From assembly GCF_022259695.1 (NCBI RefSeq), contig NZ_CP092099.1:1-64000 (forward strand): a DNA stretch of 64,000 bases. Direction: 5' to 3'. How positions within the stretch are numbered: the stretch's first letter is position 1; each line of letters opens with the position of its first letter. A program made the position numbers and the translations under genes. Positions 18,084-26,822 of the stretch are shown here, piece after piece. The notes beneath the pieces were generated by a model, which saw only the letters and a list, made by a program, of their open reading frames with translations, did not search any database and was not told the origin of the DNA. This DNA comes from Flaviramulus sp. BrNp1-15. GTDB taxonomy: Bacteria > Bacteroidota > Bacteroidia > Flavobacteriales > Flavobacteriaceae.

Positions 18084-18751
18084 GATTTAGATTTTAAAGC
18101 CACAAAATCTTTTAAATAATAAGGCTCAAAATAAGCGACATCTTCGGTGTCGCTTTTTTTATATTTGTTGTATGCTAAAAGACTCATCTCGTTTGAAGAA
18201 GGTAACTTACCTTCTATAAAAATAGCATTTGTATGATTGATGAGCGTTTTAGTTTTCTCAACACCATTACCTATAAAATAAACTTTTCCCTTTTCTAAAT
18301 ATTCTGCAAAAGCGTTTTCATCTAAAACTTGGGCTTGTGTTTCTCTTATCTGCGTATAATCTGAATTATAAATAGCAGAATACACTTCCATACGTCTAGC
18401 ATCTAACATAGCTATAATAACACCACCATCAGTTTTAACTTGATGTGCTAAAACATCTAAAGTAGGAATAGAAATCAAAGGCTTATTTAAAGCAAAACAA
18501 AGTCCTTTTGCTGCAGAAACTCCAATACGCAAACCGGTATAAGATCCTGGACCTTTACTCACCGCTATTGCATCTAAATCACTTGAATTTATATGAGCTT
18601 CTTTTAAAACAGCATCAATATAAACATGTAATCTTTCTGCGTGCGAATAGCTTTTATCGTTATCTTCTTTTAACGAAATTGTTTTACCATCCTTTGAAAC
18701 CGATACTGAACAATTGGTAGTTGCGGTTTCTATATTAAGTATATAAGCCAA
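18080..18751 (-). CDS. tsaB: tRNA threonylcarbamoyladenosine biosynthesis protein TsaB
   Basis: TsaB partners TsaD (and TsaE) in making t6A37 on ANN-decoding tRNAs. The 223-residue ASKHA-fold protein shows LNIETATTNCSVSVSKDG, SYSHAERLH and VSKGPGSYTGLRIGVSAAKG. It ends the export operon, 1 base after the TolC-like gene, but its function is unrelated to export. Codons in its 3' part (KKSDTEDVA) double as a terminator hairpin for the opposite strand. Confidence 0.94.
   Translation of the reverse strand: MAYILNIETATTNCSVSVSKDGKTISLKEDNDKSYSHAERLHVYIDAVLKEAHINSSDLDAIAVSKGPGSYTGLRIGVSAAKGLCFALNKPLISIPTLDVLAHQVKTDGGVIIAMLDARRMEVYSAIYNSDYTQIRETQAQVLDENAFAEYLEKGKVYFIGNGVEKTKTLINHTNAIFIEGKLPSSNEMSLLAYNKYKKSDTEDVAYFEPYYLKDFVALKSKS
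18133..18160 (+). terminator. Intrinsic terminator for mscS, inside tsaB
   Basis: Arms AAGCGACA (18133-18140) and TGTCGCTT (18148-18155) enclose TCTTCGG, and the hairpin runs into seven T residues on the plus strand. It begins 49 bases after the mscS stop and lies wholly in the coding region of the convergent gene. Confidence 0.85.
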
Positions 18752-18752
18752 A

Positions 18753-20072
18753 TTAATTAGTTAAAGATTTTCCCATGTAAAAATCTAAAACTTTTGTCTT
18801 AAAAACAAAATCATATTTAGCATTTATTAAGGAAGATTCTGCATTTATTAATTGTACCCTTGCTTGTTCCAAATCAAAAGCAGTCATTGTACCAATATCA
18901 AATCGCTCTTTAGAGTTATTAAATGCTAACTCTTGTGATGCTAACGATTTTTTTGCTGCTTCATAAGCTTTAAAAGCCGCTTGTGCATCTGTAAATGCAC
19001 GCTGTATATTCGATTCTAAATTTAACTTAGCTTGTTCTAAATTCAATTTACTATTTTCTTCCTGAATCTTTGATTTTGCTACGGCTGTTTTATTTTGAAA
19101 TCTTGAAAAGATGGGAATATTGAGGTTTAATCCAAAACGATGCCCTTTTTGCTGATTAAACTGATTAAAAAATGATTCCTCAGTGTCTGTTAAATTGGTA
19201 AAAAACACATTTGTTCCTATTCCATAGCTACCAGTAATAGTAGGATAAAATCCACTTTTAGAAATTTCTGTATTTAAAACAGCACTTTCAATATTTTTTT
19301 CTGCAACTTTAATTTCATTTCTGTTTTGCATAGCAAAACTTAAAATAGGACTTATGTTATTGTATAAGAGTTCAGCTGAGGGTGTATCAATATCAATAAT
19401 TTCTACATTAAAACCATTGTAAGGCACTTGCAATAATTGTGATATGGTAAGCAATGCTAAATTATAATTGTTTTCTGCTAAAGTAACTTGTTGAGCATCT
19501 CTACTTAAAGTTGCTTCAGCATCATAAATATTAACCTTTGGTTGTGCTCCTGCATCAACTAAACCTTTTACTTGATCTAGTTGTTTTTTACTAAATTCAT
19601 ATTGTGCATTAGCCGTTTCTAAGTTTTCTTTATTAAACAATACATTTAAATAGGCATTAACTACATTTAAAGAAATATCGTCTTTAATTCTTTGTAATTC
19701 AAGCTGATTTGTTTCTAACCTCAATTGGGATTGTTTATATAAATTTGTTAACCTAAATCCGTCAAAAATAGTTTGGTTTACTCCAATACCGACACTTGTA
19801 CTATTATCGGTTCTATCAACAAATTGTCCGGGAAATAACTCTCTATTACCTAATGATAAATTGTGAGATGCGGTTGCGCCAACTGAGGGTAAAAAAGCCC
19901 CTTTTGAAGCAATAATATCTTGCTCATTATTAAGTAATGTGTTTTCACCTTGCTTAATTGTGATATTATTTTCTAGAGCATGGTTAACACACTCTTGCAA
20001 TGTCCATATTTTTTGTTGACCAAAAGAAGATACCGCAACTAAAAGCAAACATATTATTAAGTTTTTTTTCAT
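18753..20072 (-). CDS. TolC-family outer-membrane efflux protein
   Basis: The outer-membrane channel of a tripartite export system. From the chosen ATG at 20072 the protein is 439 residues, with signal peptide LLLVAVSSFGQ and two OEP repeats (for example WTLQECVNHALENNITIKQ, SVGIGVNQTIFDGFRLTN and RFGLNLNIPIFSRFQNK). The frame is open 26 codons further upstream to 20150, but that part overlaps the adaptor gene and lacks signal-peptide character. It follows the adaptor by 16 bases. Confidence 0.94.
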   Translation of the reverse strand: MKKNLIICLLLVAVSSFGQQKIWTLQECVNHALENNITIKQGENTLLNNEQDIIASKGAFLPSVGATASHNLSLGNRELFPGQFVDRTDNSTSVGIGVNQTIFDGFRLTNLYKQSQLRLETNQLELQRIKDDISLNVVNAYLNVLFNKENLETANAQYEFSKKQLDQVKGLVDAGAQPKVNIYDAEATLSRDAQQVTLAENNYNLALLTISQLLQVPYNGFNVEIIDIDTPSAELLYNNISPILSFAMQNRNEIKVAEKNIESAVLNTEISKSGFYPTITGSYGIGTNVFFTNLTDTEESFFNQFNQQKGHRFGLNLNIPIFSRFQNKTAVAKSKIQEENSKLNLEQAKLNLESNIQRAFTDAQAAFKAYEAAKKSLASQELAFNNSKERFDIGTMTAFDLEQARVQLINAESSLINAKYDFVFKTKVLDFYMGKSLTN

Positions 20073-20088
20073 AAGTGGTGTTTTAAAA

Positions 20089-21207
20089 TTAATCATTTTC
20101 TTCTTCATCTTTTTCTTCCGACACTTTATTCCAAACCTTAATTTTATCACCTTCTTTTACTCCTTCTGTAATTTCAATATTTATTCCATCAGACAGTCCT
20201 AATTCTACATTTTTCTTTTCATATTTCCCATCCTCTAATTTAATCTCAACAAAAGGTTTTTCAGTAATTCTATTATATTGAAGCAGTGCTTCTTTAATAG
20301 CTAAAACACTGTCTTTACTTTCTATTTCAATCTCTGCATTAGCACTATAACCTGCTCTAATATTAGTAATGGAATCTATTTTTACATTCGCTTTAATTGT
20401 AAATTGAACAGCTCCATTTTCTTCTTGCCCCTTTGGTGCTACAAATGTTAATTTAGCTGGAAATTCTTTTTCTCCTATAGCTCCTAGAATAACTTTAATA
20501 TCTTTACCTTCTTGAATTTTACCTACTTCAGCCTCATCTACTTTTCCTTCAAAAATCATTAAACTCATATCTGCAATAGTAGCAATAGTAGTTCCTGCGT
20601 TAAAGTTGTTACTTTGAATAACCTGATCGCCTTCACGAACTGGGATTTCTAAAATAGTTCCAGAGATTTGTGCAATTATGTTTGTGTTTGCAGAACTTCC
20701 TCCTGAAATAGAACCACGTTTTATAATTTGATAATCGTTTTGCGCTTGATTTAGCGTTTCTCTAGCTTGATTATATGAAAGCTCACTATTTTCAAAATCT
20801 TGGATTGAAATTACACCTTTATCAAAAAGTTTTTTATTTCTATCGTAAAGCACCTTGGCATTATCAAAAGATAGTTTTGCTGAAGATATTCTACTGCTTG
20901 CGCTTACTAAGCTCTGTTCGTTAGGCACTACTCTAATCTTTGCAATTAAATCACCTTTTCTAACCAAATCACCTTCTTCTACTAGTATTTTATCAACTAT
21001 TCCAGAGATTTGAGGTTTTAACTCAATCTCCTCCTCTGGATTTAATTTACCTGTAGCTACAGCTTTTGTATTAATAGATGTATAAAAAGGCTCTTCAACT
21101 TTAAAGTCTTCGATCTCTTTTGAATTTGCATCTTTAAAGTACTTTAATACGAATACTAAAAGTATTAAAACAACTATACCTAAAATAATTTTTACTGTTT
21201 TATTCAT
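20089..21207 (-). CDS. MacA-like periplasmic adaptor (membrane fusion protein)
   Basis: Links the inner-membrane ABC permeases to the TolC-like channel. The 372-residue protein has an N-terminal membrane anchor (about 7-23), a lipoyl-like half motif (IDKILVEEGDLVRKGDLIAKI, around 72-91), a coiled-coil hairpin (about 100-160), the second lipoyl half (GTILEIPVREGDQVIQ), and barrel and membrane-proximal domains. The C-terminus is very acidic. It lies 17 bases after the second permease gene. Confidence 0.93.
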   Translation of the reverse strand: MNKTVKIILGIVVLILLVFVLKYFKDANSKEIEDFKVEEPFYTSINTKAVATGKLNPEEEIELKPQISGIVDKILVEEGDLVRKGDLIAKIRVVPNEQSLVSASSRISSAKLSFDNAKVLYDRNKKLFDKGVISIQDFENSELSYNQARETLNQAQNDYQIIKRGSISGGSSANTNIIAQISGTILEIPVREGDQVIQSNNFNAGTTIATIADMSLMIFEGKVDEAEVGKIQEGKDIKVILGAIGEKEFPAKLTFVAPKGQEENGAVQFTIKANVKIDSITNIRAGYSANAEIEIESKDSVLAIKEALLQYNRITEKPFVEIKLEDGKYEKKNVELGLSDGINIEITEGVKEGDKIKVWNKVSEEKDEEEND

Positions 21208-21224
21208 TTCTATTTTTTGATTGT

Positions 21225-22466
21225 TTATTCTTCTCTTAATGCTTCAATAGGTTTAACACTTGTTGCTTTAAATGCCGGTATTAAACCAATTAATGTGCCT
21301 AATGCTACTAAAATTAATAAGGCAATAAATACTACAAGTAAAGACACTGATGAATTAACTAATGTAGCATCATCGCCTTGACCATAAGCAGAATCTAATG
21401 CTATTAAAATCCAGCCTCCGGTTATTATACCAAAAATACCTGCAACTAAAGTTAAAAACACAGCTTCTACTACAATTTGTCTTTTAATTTCAAAAGGTGT
21501 AGCACCTAATGCTCGTCGCACACCTATTTCTTTAGTACGTTCTTTTACTGTAATTAGTAATATATTGCCAATGGCAAAAATGCCTGCGATTAATGTAGCA
21601 ATTCCAACAAACCATGTTAAAAATTGCATACCAGTTAAAAAGCCTGTTATTTTTTTAAAATCGGCACCTAAATTATAACTACCAAGTGCTCGATTATCAT
21701 CTGGGTGAATTTTATTTAAATTCTTTAATAATAATTTAGCATCTTCTTCAATTTGTTTAATGTTATATTCTGGCTTTCCGGTTATCATCATCCATCCAAT
21801 TCTATCGCCTTGATTATATACTTGTTGAAATGTGTCAAAAGGAATGTGAATATCTGACTGTGGACCTCCAAAATTACTGACTTCAAAAACACCTATAACT
21901 GTAAAATTAAGACTGTTTATTTTAATAAGCCTACCTATTGGCTCAACATCTTTTTTAAATATTTGCTTATATATGTCTTCTGAAATAACAGCTACTTTAC
22001 GCTTACTATCAATATCATTTTGATTTATAAAACGACCTTTTAATAAATCTTTTTTCTGAACCACATCCAGCAATGGTAAATCTCCAGCTACATTAAACGT
22101 TCCTGATAATTCACCATTAACCACAAAACCAGAACTTTGATTTCTAGGAACTACAAACTCTATACCTTCTACTGCAGATTCTATTTTTCTGGTATCAGTT
22201 AATTTAAGTGTTACTGCTTTTCCTTCTTGAAAGCCCTTAAATGGCTTGCTGGTATTTTGCCCCCAAATAAAAACACTATTAGTAGCAAAATCTCCAAAAG
22301 CCCTGTTAAAAGAGTTTTCCATACCTCTAGCTGCACCTAACAACCCTATTAGAAGTAATATTCCCCACCAAACACCTATCATTGTAATAATAGTACGTAG
22401 CTTGTTTTTGGTTATACTTTCGTAAACCTCTTGCCATGTATCTCTATCGAATAAAAATCTAAACAT
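21225..22466 (-). CDS. MacB-type ABC transporter permease (second copy)
   Basis: A 413-residue permease with the MacB layout: an N-terminal helix (about 20-42), a periplasmic MacB_PCD domain (to about 270), and three C-terminal FtsX helices. The cytoplasmic loop has the conserved phrase VKERTKEIGVRRALGATP and the tail has SVKPIEALREE. It is a paralogue of the next upstream gene and probably forms a heterodimer with it, using the separate ATPase. Substrate unknown. Confidence 0.93.
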   Translation of the reverse strand: MFRFLFDRDTWQEVYESITKNKLRTIITMIGVWWGILLLIGLLGAARGMENSFNRAFGDFATNSVFIWGQNTSKPFKGFQEGKAVTLKLTDTRKIESAVEGIEFVVPRNQSSGFVVNGELSGTFNVAGDLPLLDVVQKKDLLKGRFINQNDIDSKRKVAVISEDIYKQIFKKDVEPIGRLIKINSLNFTVIGVFEVSNFGGPQSDIHIPFDTFQQVYNQGDRIGWMMITGKPEYNIKQIEEDAKLLLKNLNKIHPDDNRALGSYNLGADFKKITGFLTGMQFLTWFVGIATLIAGIFAIGNILLITVKERTKEIGVRRALGATPFEIKRQIVVEAVFLTLVAGIFGIITGGWILIALDSAYGQGDDATLVNSSVSLLVVFIALLILVALGTLIGLIPAFKATSVKPIEALREE

Positions 22467-22468
22467 AA

Positions 22469-23698
22469 TTAATCGTTTCTTAAGGCTACTATAGGTTTAA
22501 TTTTAGATGCTTTTTTTGCAGGTAAATATCCTGCCAATGCACCAGCTGCAACTAATATAATTGTGGCTACAACCACTATTGATGTACTTACACCTGGGTC
22601 TTTTATAAAATAATCTACTAGAACTGGTTCTGCCCATTTTAATATACCAACACCAATTAACAAGCCTAAATATCCAGCTATAGCTGTAATAACAATAGAT
22701 TCAATTAAAATGATAGAAACAATAGACTTTGGTGCGGCACCTAAGGCTTTACGAATACCTATTTCTTTAGTTCGTTCCTTTACAATAAATATCATAATGT
22801 TACTAATACCCACAATACCAGCAATAAGAGTTCCTAGACCAATAATAAAAATTATAACACTTAAAACAGTGGTAAATTGATTTACTCCTTTTGTTTGTTG
22901 TGCCATATTAAAAACTCTTATAGCTCTTTGATCGCTTGGAGCAACGTCAAATTTTTTCTTAAGGTCTTTTTCTAAATCAAAACCAAAAGCTATGGCTTGG
23001 TTTAATTTGAGTTTGGGATTATAGGTGAGATTTATTTGATCGATATAATCGTTATTGCCGTAAATTTGTTGTGCTGTAGAAATTGGCATATACATTAAGC
23101 GTTCTTCATTATCGCCTCCATCATCGGTGAAAGTACCAACAACTTTATATTGCACGCCACTTAAATTTATATACTTACCAATAGCTGTTGTTTTTTTAAA
23201 TAAGTCTTCTTCAACCAATCTTCCTATAACAACTACTTTCGTGTTGTTTTTTAAGTCGTTTTGATTAATATATCGTCCTTCTTTTATTTTTGTTTTTTCA
23301 AGATATTGGTGGTCTGGGTGAACAGCTCTTAAACTATAACTGTTTTTTTCGCCTCTAAAAGATGCATTAACGTTTCTGTACAATCTTGCAGTTATATATT
23401 GTACTTTATCATCAAATTCGTCTTTTATAAAATCAATATCTTCATTTTTTAATTGAATACGTCTTCCTGCCTGTAATCCTTTATGAGCTTTTGTTGTTCT
23501 ACCCACACGTACAAACACTCCGTTATTAGCATCATCAACAAAAGCATCTTTAAATGTGTTTTCAAGACCATTGGCAATACCAATAAGTATGGTGAAAAGC
23601 ATTATGGCAAATGCCACAGTAAAACCAGAAAGTATGGATCTGGTTCTGTTTTTATTCATACTTTGTATTATTTCACGCCAAGTATCTAAATCAAACAT
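22469..23698 (-). CDS. MacB-type ABC transporter permease (first copy)
   Basis: A 409-residue MacB/FtsX permease: first helix at about 20-45 (ILSGFTVAFAIMLFTILIGI), a periplasmic domain, and C-terminal helices with the loop VKERTKEIGIRKALGAAP and tail KIKPIVALRND. It overlaps the ATPase gene by 8 bases and precedes the other permease by 2 bases, so expression is tightly linked. Unlike E. coli MacB, the ATPase is encoded separately. Confidence 0.93.
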   Translation of the reverse strand: MFDLDTWREIIQSMNKNRTRSILSGFTVAFAIMLFTILIGIANGLENTFKDAFVDDANNGVFVRVGRTTKAHKGLQAGRRIQLKNEDIDFIKDEFDDKVQYITARLYRNVNASFRGEKNSYSLRAVHPDHQYLEKTKIKEGRYINQNDLKNNTKVVVIGRLVEEDLFKKTTAIGKYINLSGVQYKVVGTFTDDGGDNEERLMYMPISTAQQIYGNNDYIDQINLTYNPKLKLNQAIAFGFDLEKDLKKKFDVAPSDQRAIRVFNMAQQTKGVNQFTTVLSVIIFIIGLGTLIAGIVGISNIMIFIVKERTKEIGIRKALGAAPKSIVSIILIESIVITAIAGYLGLLIGVGILKWAEPVLVDYFIKDPGVSTSIVVVATIILVAAGALAGYLPAKKASKIKPIVALRND

Positions 23699-24392
23699 AT
23701 TGTTCTGCTCTTACTTGATTTACTTTTTTGTCTTCCATAATAACTCCATCTCGAAGTCTTACAATACGTTTACACATATTAGCAATATCTTCCTCGTGAG
23801 TTACCATCAAAATAGTTTTTCCTTCATCATTCAATTGCTGAATGAATGCCATAATTTCGTAAGATGTAGTTGTATCTAATGCTCCCGTTGGTTCATCAGC
23901 TAAGAGTAATTTGGGGTTTGCAGCTAAAGCTCTGGCAATAGCAACACGTTGGTTTTGACCACCAGAAAGTTCTTTTGGTAAGTGATGCGCCCAATCTGCT
24001 AATCCTACCTTTTCAAGGTGGAAAAGTGCTTTTTCCTGTCGCTCTTTACGCTTCATGCCTTGATAATATAAAGGTAAAGCTACATTTTCAAGAGCATTTT
24101 TATAATTTATCAGATTAAAGGATTGAAAAATAAATCCTAAAAATTTATTTCTGTAAACCGCTGCTTTTTTTTCTGTAAGATCTTTAATAGGTAAACCATC
24201 TAATATATATTCTCCTGAATCTGCTTCATCTAACATACCTATAATGTTTAATAACGTGGATTTTCCAGAACCCGAAGATCCCATGATAGCAACCATTTCG
24301 CCTTCTTCAACATTAAGGTCAATTCCTTTTAAAACATGTAAACTGGAGTCTCCTATAGGATAGGATTTGTGTAGTTGATTTATCTTTAGCAT
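23691..24392 (-). CDS. MacB/LolD-type ABC transporter ATP-binding protein
   Basis: A 233-residue ATPase with Walker A GSSGSGKSTLLN, signature LSGGQNQRVAIARAL, Walker B LLLADEPTGALD and the switch histidine in VTHEED. It is the first gene of the operon ATPase, permease, permease, adaptor, TolC, tsaB, all on the minus strand with gaps of less than 20 bases. The complex may export a peptide, lipid or toxic compound; the sequence does not say which. Confidence 0.95.
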   Translation of the reverse strand: MLKINQLHKSYPIGDSSLHVLKGIDLNVEEGEMVAIMGSSGSGKSTLLNIIGMLDEADSGEYILDGLPIKDLTEKKAAVYRNKFLGFIFQSFNLINYKNALENVALPLYYQGMKRKERQEKALFHLEKVGLADWAHHLPKELSGGQNQRVAIARALAANPKLLLADEPTGALDTTTSYEIMAFIQQLNDEGKTILMVTHEEDIANMCKRIVRLRDGVIMEDKKVNQVRAEQYV

Positions 24393-24482
24393 TACTTTGA
24401 TTGATTAGTGAAACTACAAGAGCTTTACAATTAGACTTACAACGTAAAGAAATGTTACAAAAAACGATAAAAAAAAATTTTG

Positions 24483-24701
24483 TTACTTTTTTAACGTATT
24501 GTACTTTCTATATATAAAATAGCCAAGACCAGCAACAAGAATGTATGGTATTGCCATTAAATATACAATACCATCATTTATTCCTTCTGCAGCAGTTTGT
24601 CCTTCTTCACTTTCTAAAACAGCACGACACATAGCACATTGTGCATTAGTCTCTAAAAAAAAGAGAACAGTAAATAGAAAAATGATGATTTTATTTTTCA
24701 T
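24483..24701 (-). CDS. Small single-span membrane protein with N-terminal CxxC, oxidase-cluster associated
   Basis: A 72-residue protein: signal peptide (ending ETNAQ), then immediately CAMC (Cys22 and Cys25) and a short polar stretch, then a membrane helix (about 45-65) and a basic tail. After cleavage the CxxC would be at the mature N-terminus in the periplasm. I recognise it as a conserved Bacteroidota hypothetical found near SCO and DUF420, but know of no assigned function. A role in copper or thiol handling for oxidase assembly is an inference from position and the CxxC. Confidence 0.8.
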   Translation of the reverse strand: MKNKIIIFLFTVLFFLETNAQCAMCRAVLESEEGQTAAEGINDGIVYLMAIPYILVAGLGYFIYRKYNTLKK

Positions 24702-24709
24702 ATTAAAAG

Positions 24710-24732
24710 ATTCTTAGGCTTAGGCTAAGAAT
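24710..24732 (-). promoter_or_regulatory. Leader hairpin just upstream of the small CxxC protein gene
   Basis: A perfect 8-bp stem (ATTCTTAG at 24710-24717 with CTAAGAAT at 24725-24732) and a 7-base loop end 8 bases before the start codon. On the minus-strand RNA it is followed by only four U residues, so it may be a weak terminator, a processing site or a translation control element. Confidence 0.4.
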
Positions 24733-24743
24733 AACAATTAAAT

Positions 24744-25277
24744 TTAAACATAATAGGGTGATATCATGATATAAACAATTACACCAGTTACCGCAACATA
24801 AAGCCATAACGGAAATGTAATTTTAGCTATTTTTTTATGCTTTGATATATTATTAGTTATAGCTCTTACATATGTTATTAATACAAATGGAATAACTACA
24901 ATTGACAATAAAATATGGGTTAATAATATAAAATAGTACATGTACTTAACAAACCCTTCTCCTCCAAACTTAGTAGAATCGCTTGTCATATGATACAAAA
25001 CGTACATTACCAAAAACAATACAGATAATACAATGGCAAACTTCATGAGCTTTTCATGAGCTTTTCTATTTCCTTTTTTAATTTGAATAACAGCCAAAAT
25101 TAAAACCAATGCAGTTATTGCATTTATTGAAGCATAAATAGGTGGCAAAAAAATAGGAAGGTCAACATCTAACTTAACTCCAAATAAAATTGCAACCACA
25201 ACGGGTATAGCAATTGATAATACTACTATTAATTTATTGTATTTTTTATCGTCTAAAATTTGTTCTGATTTACTCAT
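24744..25277 (-). CDS. DUF420 membrane protein, cytochrome oxidase cluster
   Basis: A 177-residue protein with five membrane helices (about 17-37, 48-63, 80-97, 113-140, 154-174). It matches DUF420 (CtaM-like family), which in other bacteria lies with oxidase genes; CtaM of Gram-positives is needed for haem-copper oxidase function. Histidines near helix ends (YHMTSD, LLTHILL) could bind a metal or haem, but this is inference. It overlaps the SCO gene by 8 bases. Confidence 0.88.
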   Translation of the reverse strand: MSKSEQILDDKKYNKLIVVLSIAIPVVVAILFGVKLDVDLPIFLPPIYASINAITALVLILAVIQIKKGNRKAHEKLMKFAIVLSVLFLVMYVLYHMTSDSTKFGGEGFVKYMYYFILLTHILLSIVVIPFVLITYVRAITNNISKHKKIAKITFPLWLYVAVTGVIVYIMISPYYV

Positions 25278-26013
25278 TAAGCAATTTTTTAATATCTTCT
25301 TTTAATGCGCTTATTTCTTCTGGTGTTCCATCTTCATCAACTTTTTCTGCTTCTGAAACGATTCCTCTGTAATATATAATAGGATTTCCAAAATCATCTT
25401 TTCTAGAACGTATGAATCCATTCTTATCAACTAAAGCGAAATTACCTGAATGTTCAAAACCACCTGCAACATCATCTTCTTCGGCGGTATATAAATTAAA
25501 ACCTTCATTTGATAATTTATAAATAGTGGCTTTATCTCCTGTCATTAAATGCCAGTTAGGATTAGTAACACCATATTGTTCTGCATATGCTTTAAGAATT
25601 TCTGGTGTGTCATAATCTGGATTTATGGTAAAAGATGCCACTCCAAAATTCTCAAAATCTTTAAATGTATTTTGAATTTGAATAAGGTTTGCATTCATTC
25701 GCGGGCAAATAGTTGGGCATGTTGTAAAAAAGAATTCTATAACATACACCTTACCTTCATAATCTTTATTGGTTATGGTTTTTCTATCTTGGTTTGTAAA
25801 CGAAAATGCAGGCACCTTTTTAGGCTCTCCATTAATTTCAATAAAAGCTAAATCTGATTTCTTATTTTTTTTATCGTCTGCAAAATCGCTTCTGCTTTCA
25901 TTTCTTATAACATCATCGTTAGATATTCTATCTACAATTTTAGGAATAAAAATGATTCCAAAAACAAGAACAATAAATGCTATACCTATATATGAATAAT
26001 TAGTTTTCTTCAT
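25270..26013 (-). CDS. SCO1/SenC-family copper chaperone
   Basis: SCO proteins deliver copper to the CuA site of oxidase subunit II. The 247-residue protein has an N-terminal membrane anchor (about 8-25) and a periplasmic thioredoxin-like domain with the copper-binding CPTIC motif in FFFTTCPTICPRMN and the conserved distal histidine in EHSGNFALVDKNG. It overlaps both neighbours, a DUF420 gene (8 bases) and a cysteine-free SCO-like gene (14 bases), so the three are co-translated. Confidence 0.95.
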   Translation of the reverse strand: MKKTNYSYIGIAFIVLVFGIIFIPKIVDRISNDDVIRNESRSDFADDKKNKKSDLAFIEINGEPKKVPAFSFTNQDRKTITNKDYEGKVYVIEFFFTTCPTICPRMNANLIQIQNTFKDFENFGVASFTINPDYDTPEILKAYAEQYGVTNPNWHLMTGDKATIYKLSNEGFNLYTAEEDDVAGGFEHSGNFALVDKNGFIRSRKDDFGNPIIYYRGIVSEAEKVDEDGTPEEISALKEDIKKLLNE

Positions 26014-26722
26014 CTTGATTATTTAAATCGTTAGCTCTTCTAGTATCAGAATTAAACTCTCCCTTTCGTTTTTGCCTGTATTCTGTAAATAAAATTCGTA
26101 GGTCATCACTCATTTTATTTTTTATTTCAGATACTTCAATACAATCGTAAGCTTCTAAACCTATTTTTGGTTTGTTTTTTTCAATGTCCTTATCTGTTCT
26201 ATCATCTATACGTCCACGCTGATTTAAGTCTTTATCTACTACAAACACATAATTTGTTGATAAATCTTCTTTTAAGTTTGTTTTACTTTTTAAACTATAA
26301 AACACACGTTGTATATCTTTTGGTTCACCAAACACAAAATGCCAAAACCTTAAATCTTCGTAAGAACTTATTTCTGTTTTAAGTTTTTCAGTTTCAGATT
26401 CTGTTCCTATTGGCATTAAAACTACAATTTGAAAACGTTTAAACCCTTTAAATTTATCATAGACTAATTCTTTTAAATTAGAAGCTGCAATAGTGTTTTC
26501 AATTGGATTGTTACCTAAAAAACCTAATACTGTAATGTGATCTTTTAAAATGATCTTATCATCTGTATTAGAAGTGAACTTATCTAAATCTATAACCGAT
26601 TCATTAACAATATCAAGTGGTGTATAATTATGGGTTGCCGGATATAAAAACAATAAAAATGTAACAGGAAGAAAGAATAAAATTCCTAAAACTACATATC
26701 TACTTACTTTTTTATAATTCAT
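26000..26722 (-). CDS. Membrane-anchored SCO-like protein lacking copper ligands
   Basis: A 240-residue protein with an N-terminal helix (about 9-28) and a domain whose layout resembles the neighbouring SCO protein: a strand ITVLGFLGNN where SCO has the CPTIC strand, a helix, the strand FQIVVLMPIGTESE, then YVFVVDKDLNQRGRIDD matching the SCO strand FALVDKNGFIRSR. The cysteines and distal histidine are absent. I know it only as a conserved hypothetical of this locus. A structural or regulatory partner of SCO is a reasonable guess. Confidence 0.8.
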   Translation of the reverse strand: MNYKKVSRYVVLGILFFLPVTFLLFLYPATHNYTPLDIVNESVIDLDKFTSNTDDKIILKDHITVLGFLGNNPIENTIAASNLKELVYDKFKGFKRFQIVVLMPIGTESETEKLKTEISSYEDLRFWHFVFGEPKDIQRVFYSLKSKTNLKEDLSTNYVFVVDKDLNQRGRIDDRTDKDIEKNKPKIGLEAYDCIEVSEIKNKMSDDLRILFTEYRQKRKGEFNSDTRRANDLNNQDEEN

Positions 26723-26764
26723 AAAATTATGGCGCTTTTATTGTGAAATAACCATAGTGCAAAA

Positions 26765-26794
26765 ATAAAAAAAGGCGGTTTAAAAACCGCCTTT
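26765..26794 (-). terminator. Intrinsic terminator after oxidase subunit IV
   Basis: Arms AAAGGCGGTTT (26771-26781) and AAACCGCCTTT (26784-26794). On the minus strand the hairpin runs into a T-rich tract. It separates the cyoE-to-subunit IV genes from the SCO-DUF420 group, which may be reached by read-through or have its own promoter. Confidence 0.82.
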
Positions 26795-26822
26795 ATAACT
26801 CTTATTTAACTAAATAAATTAG

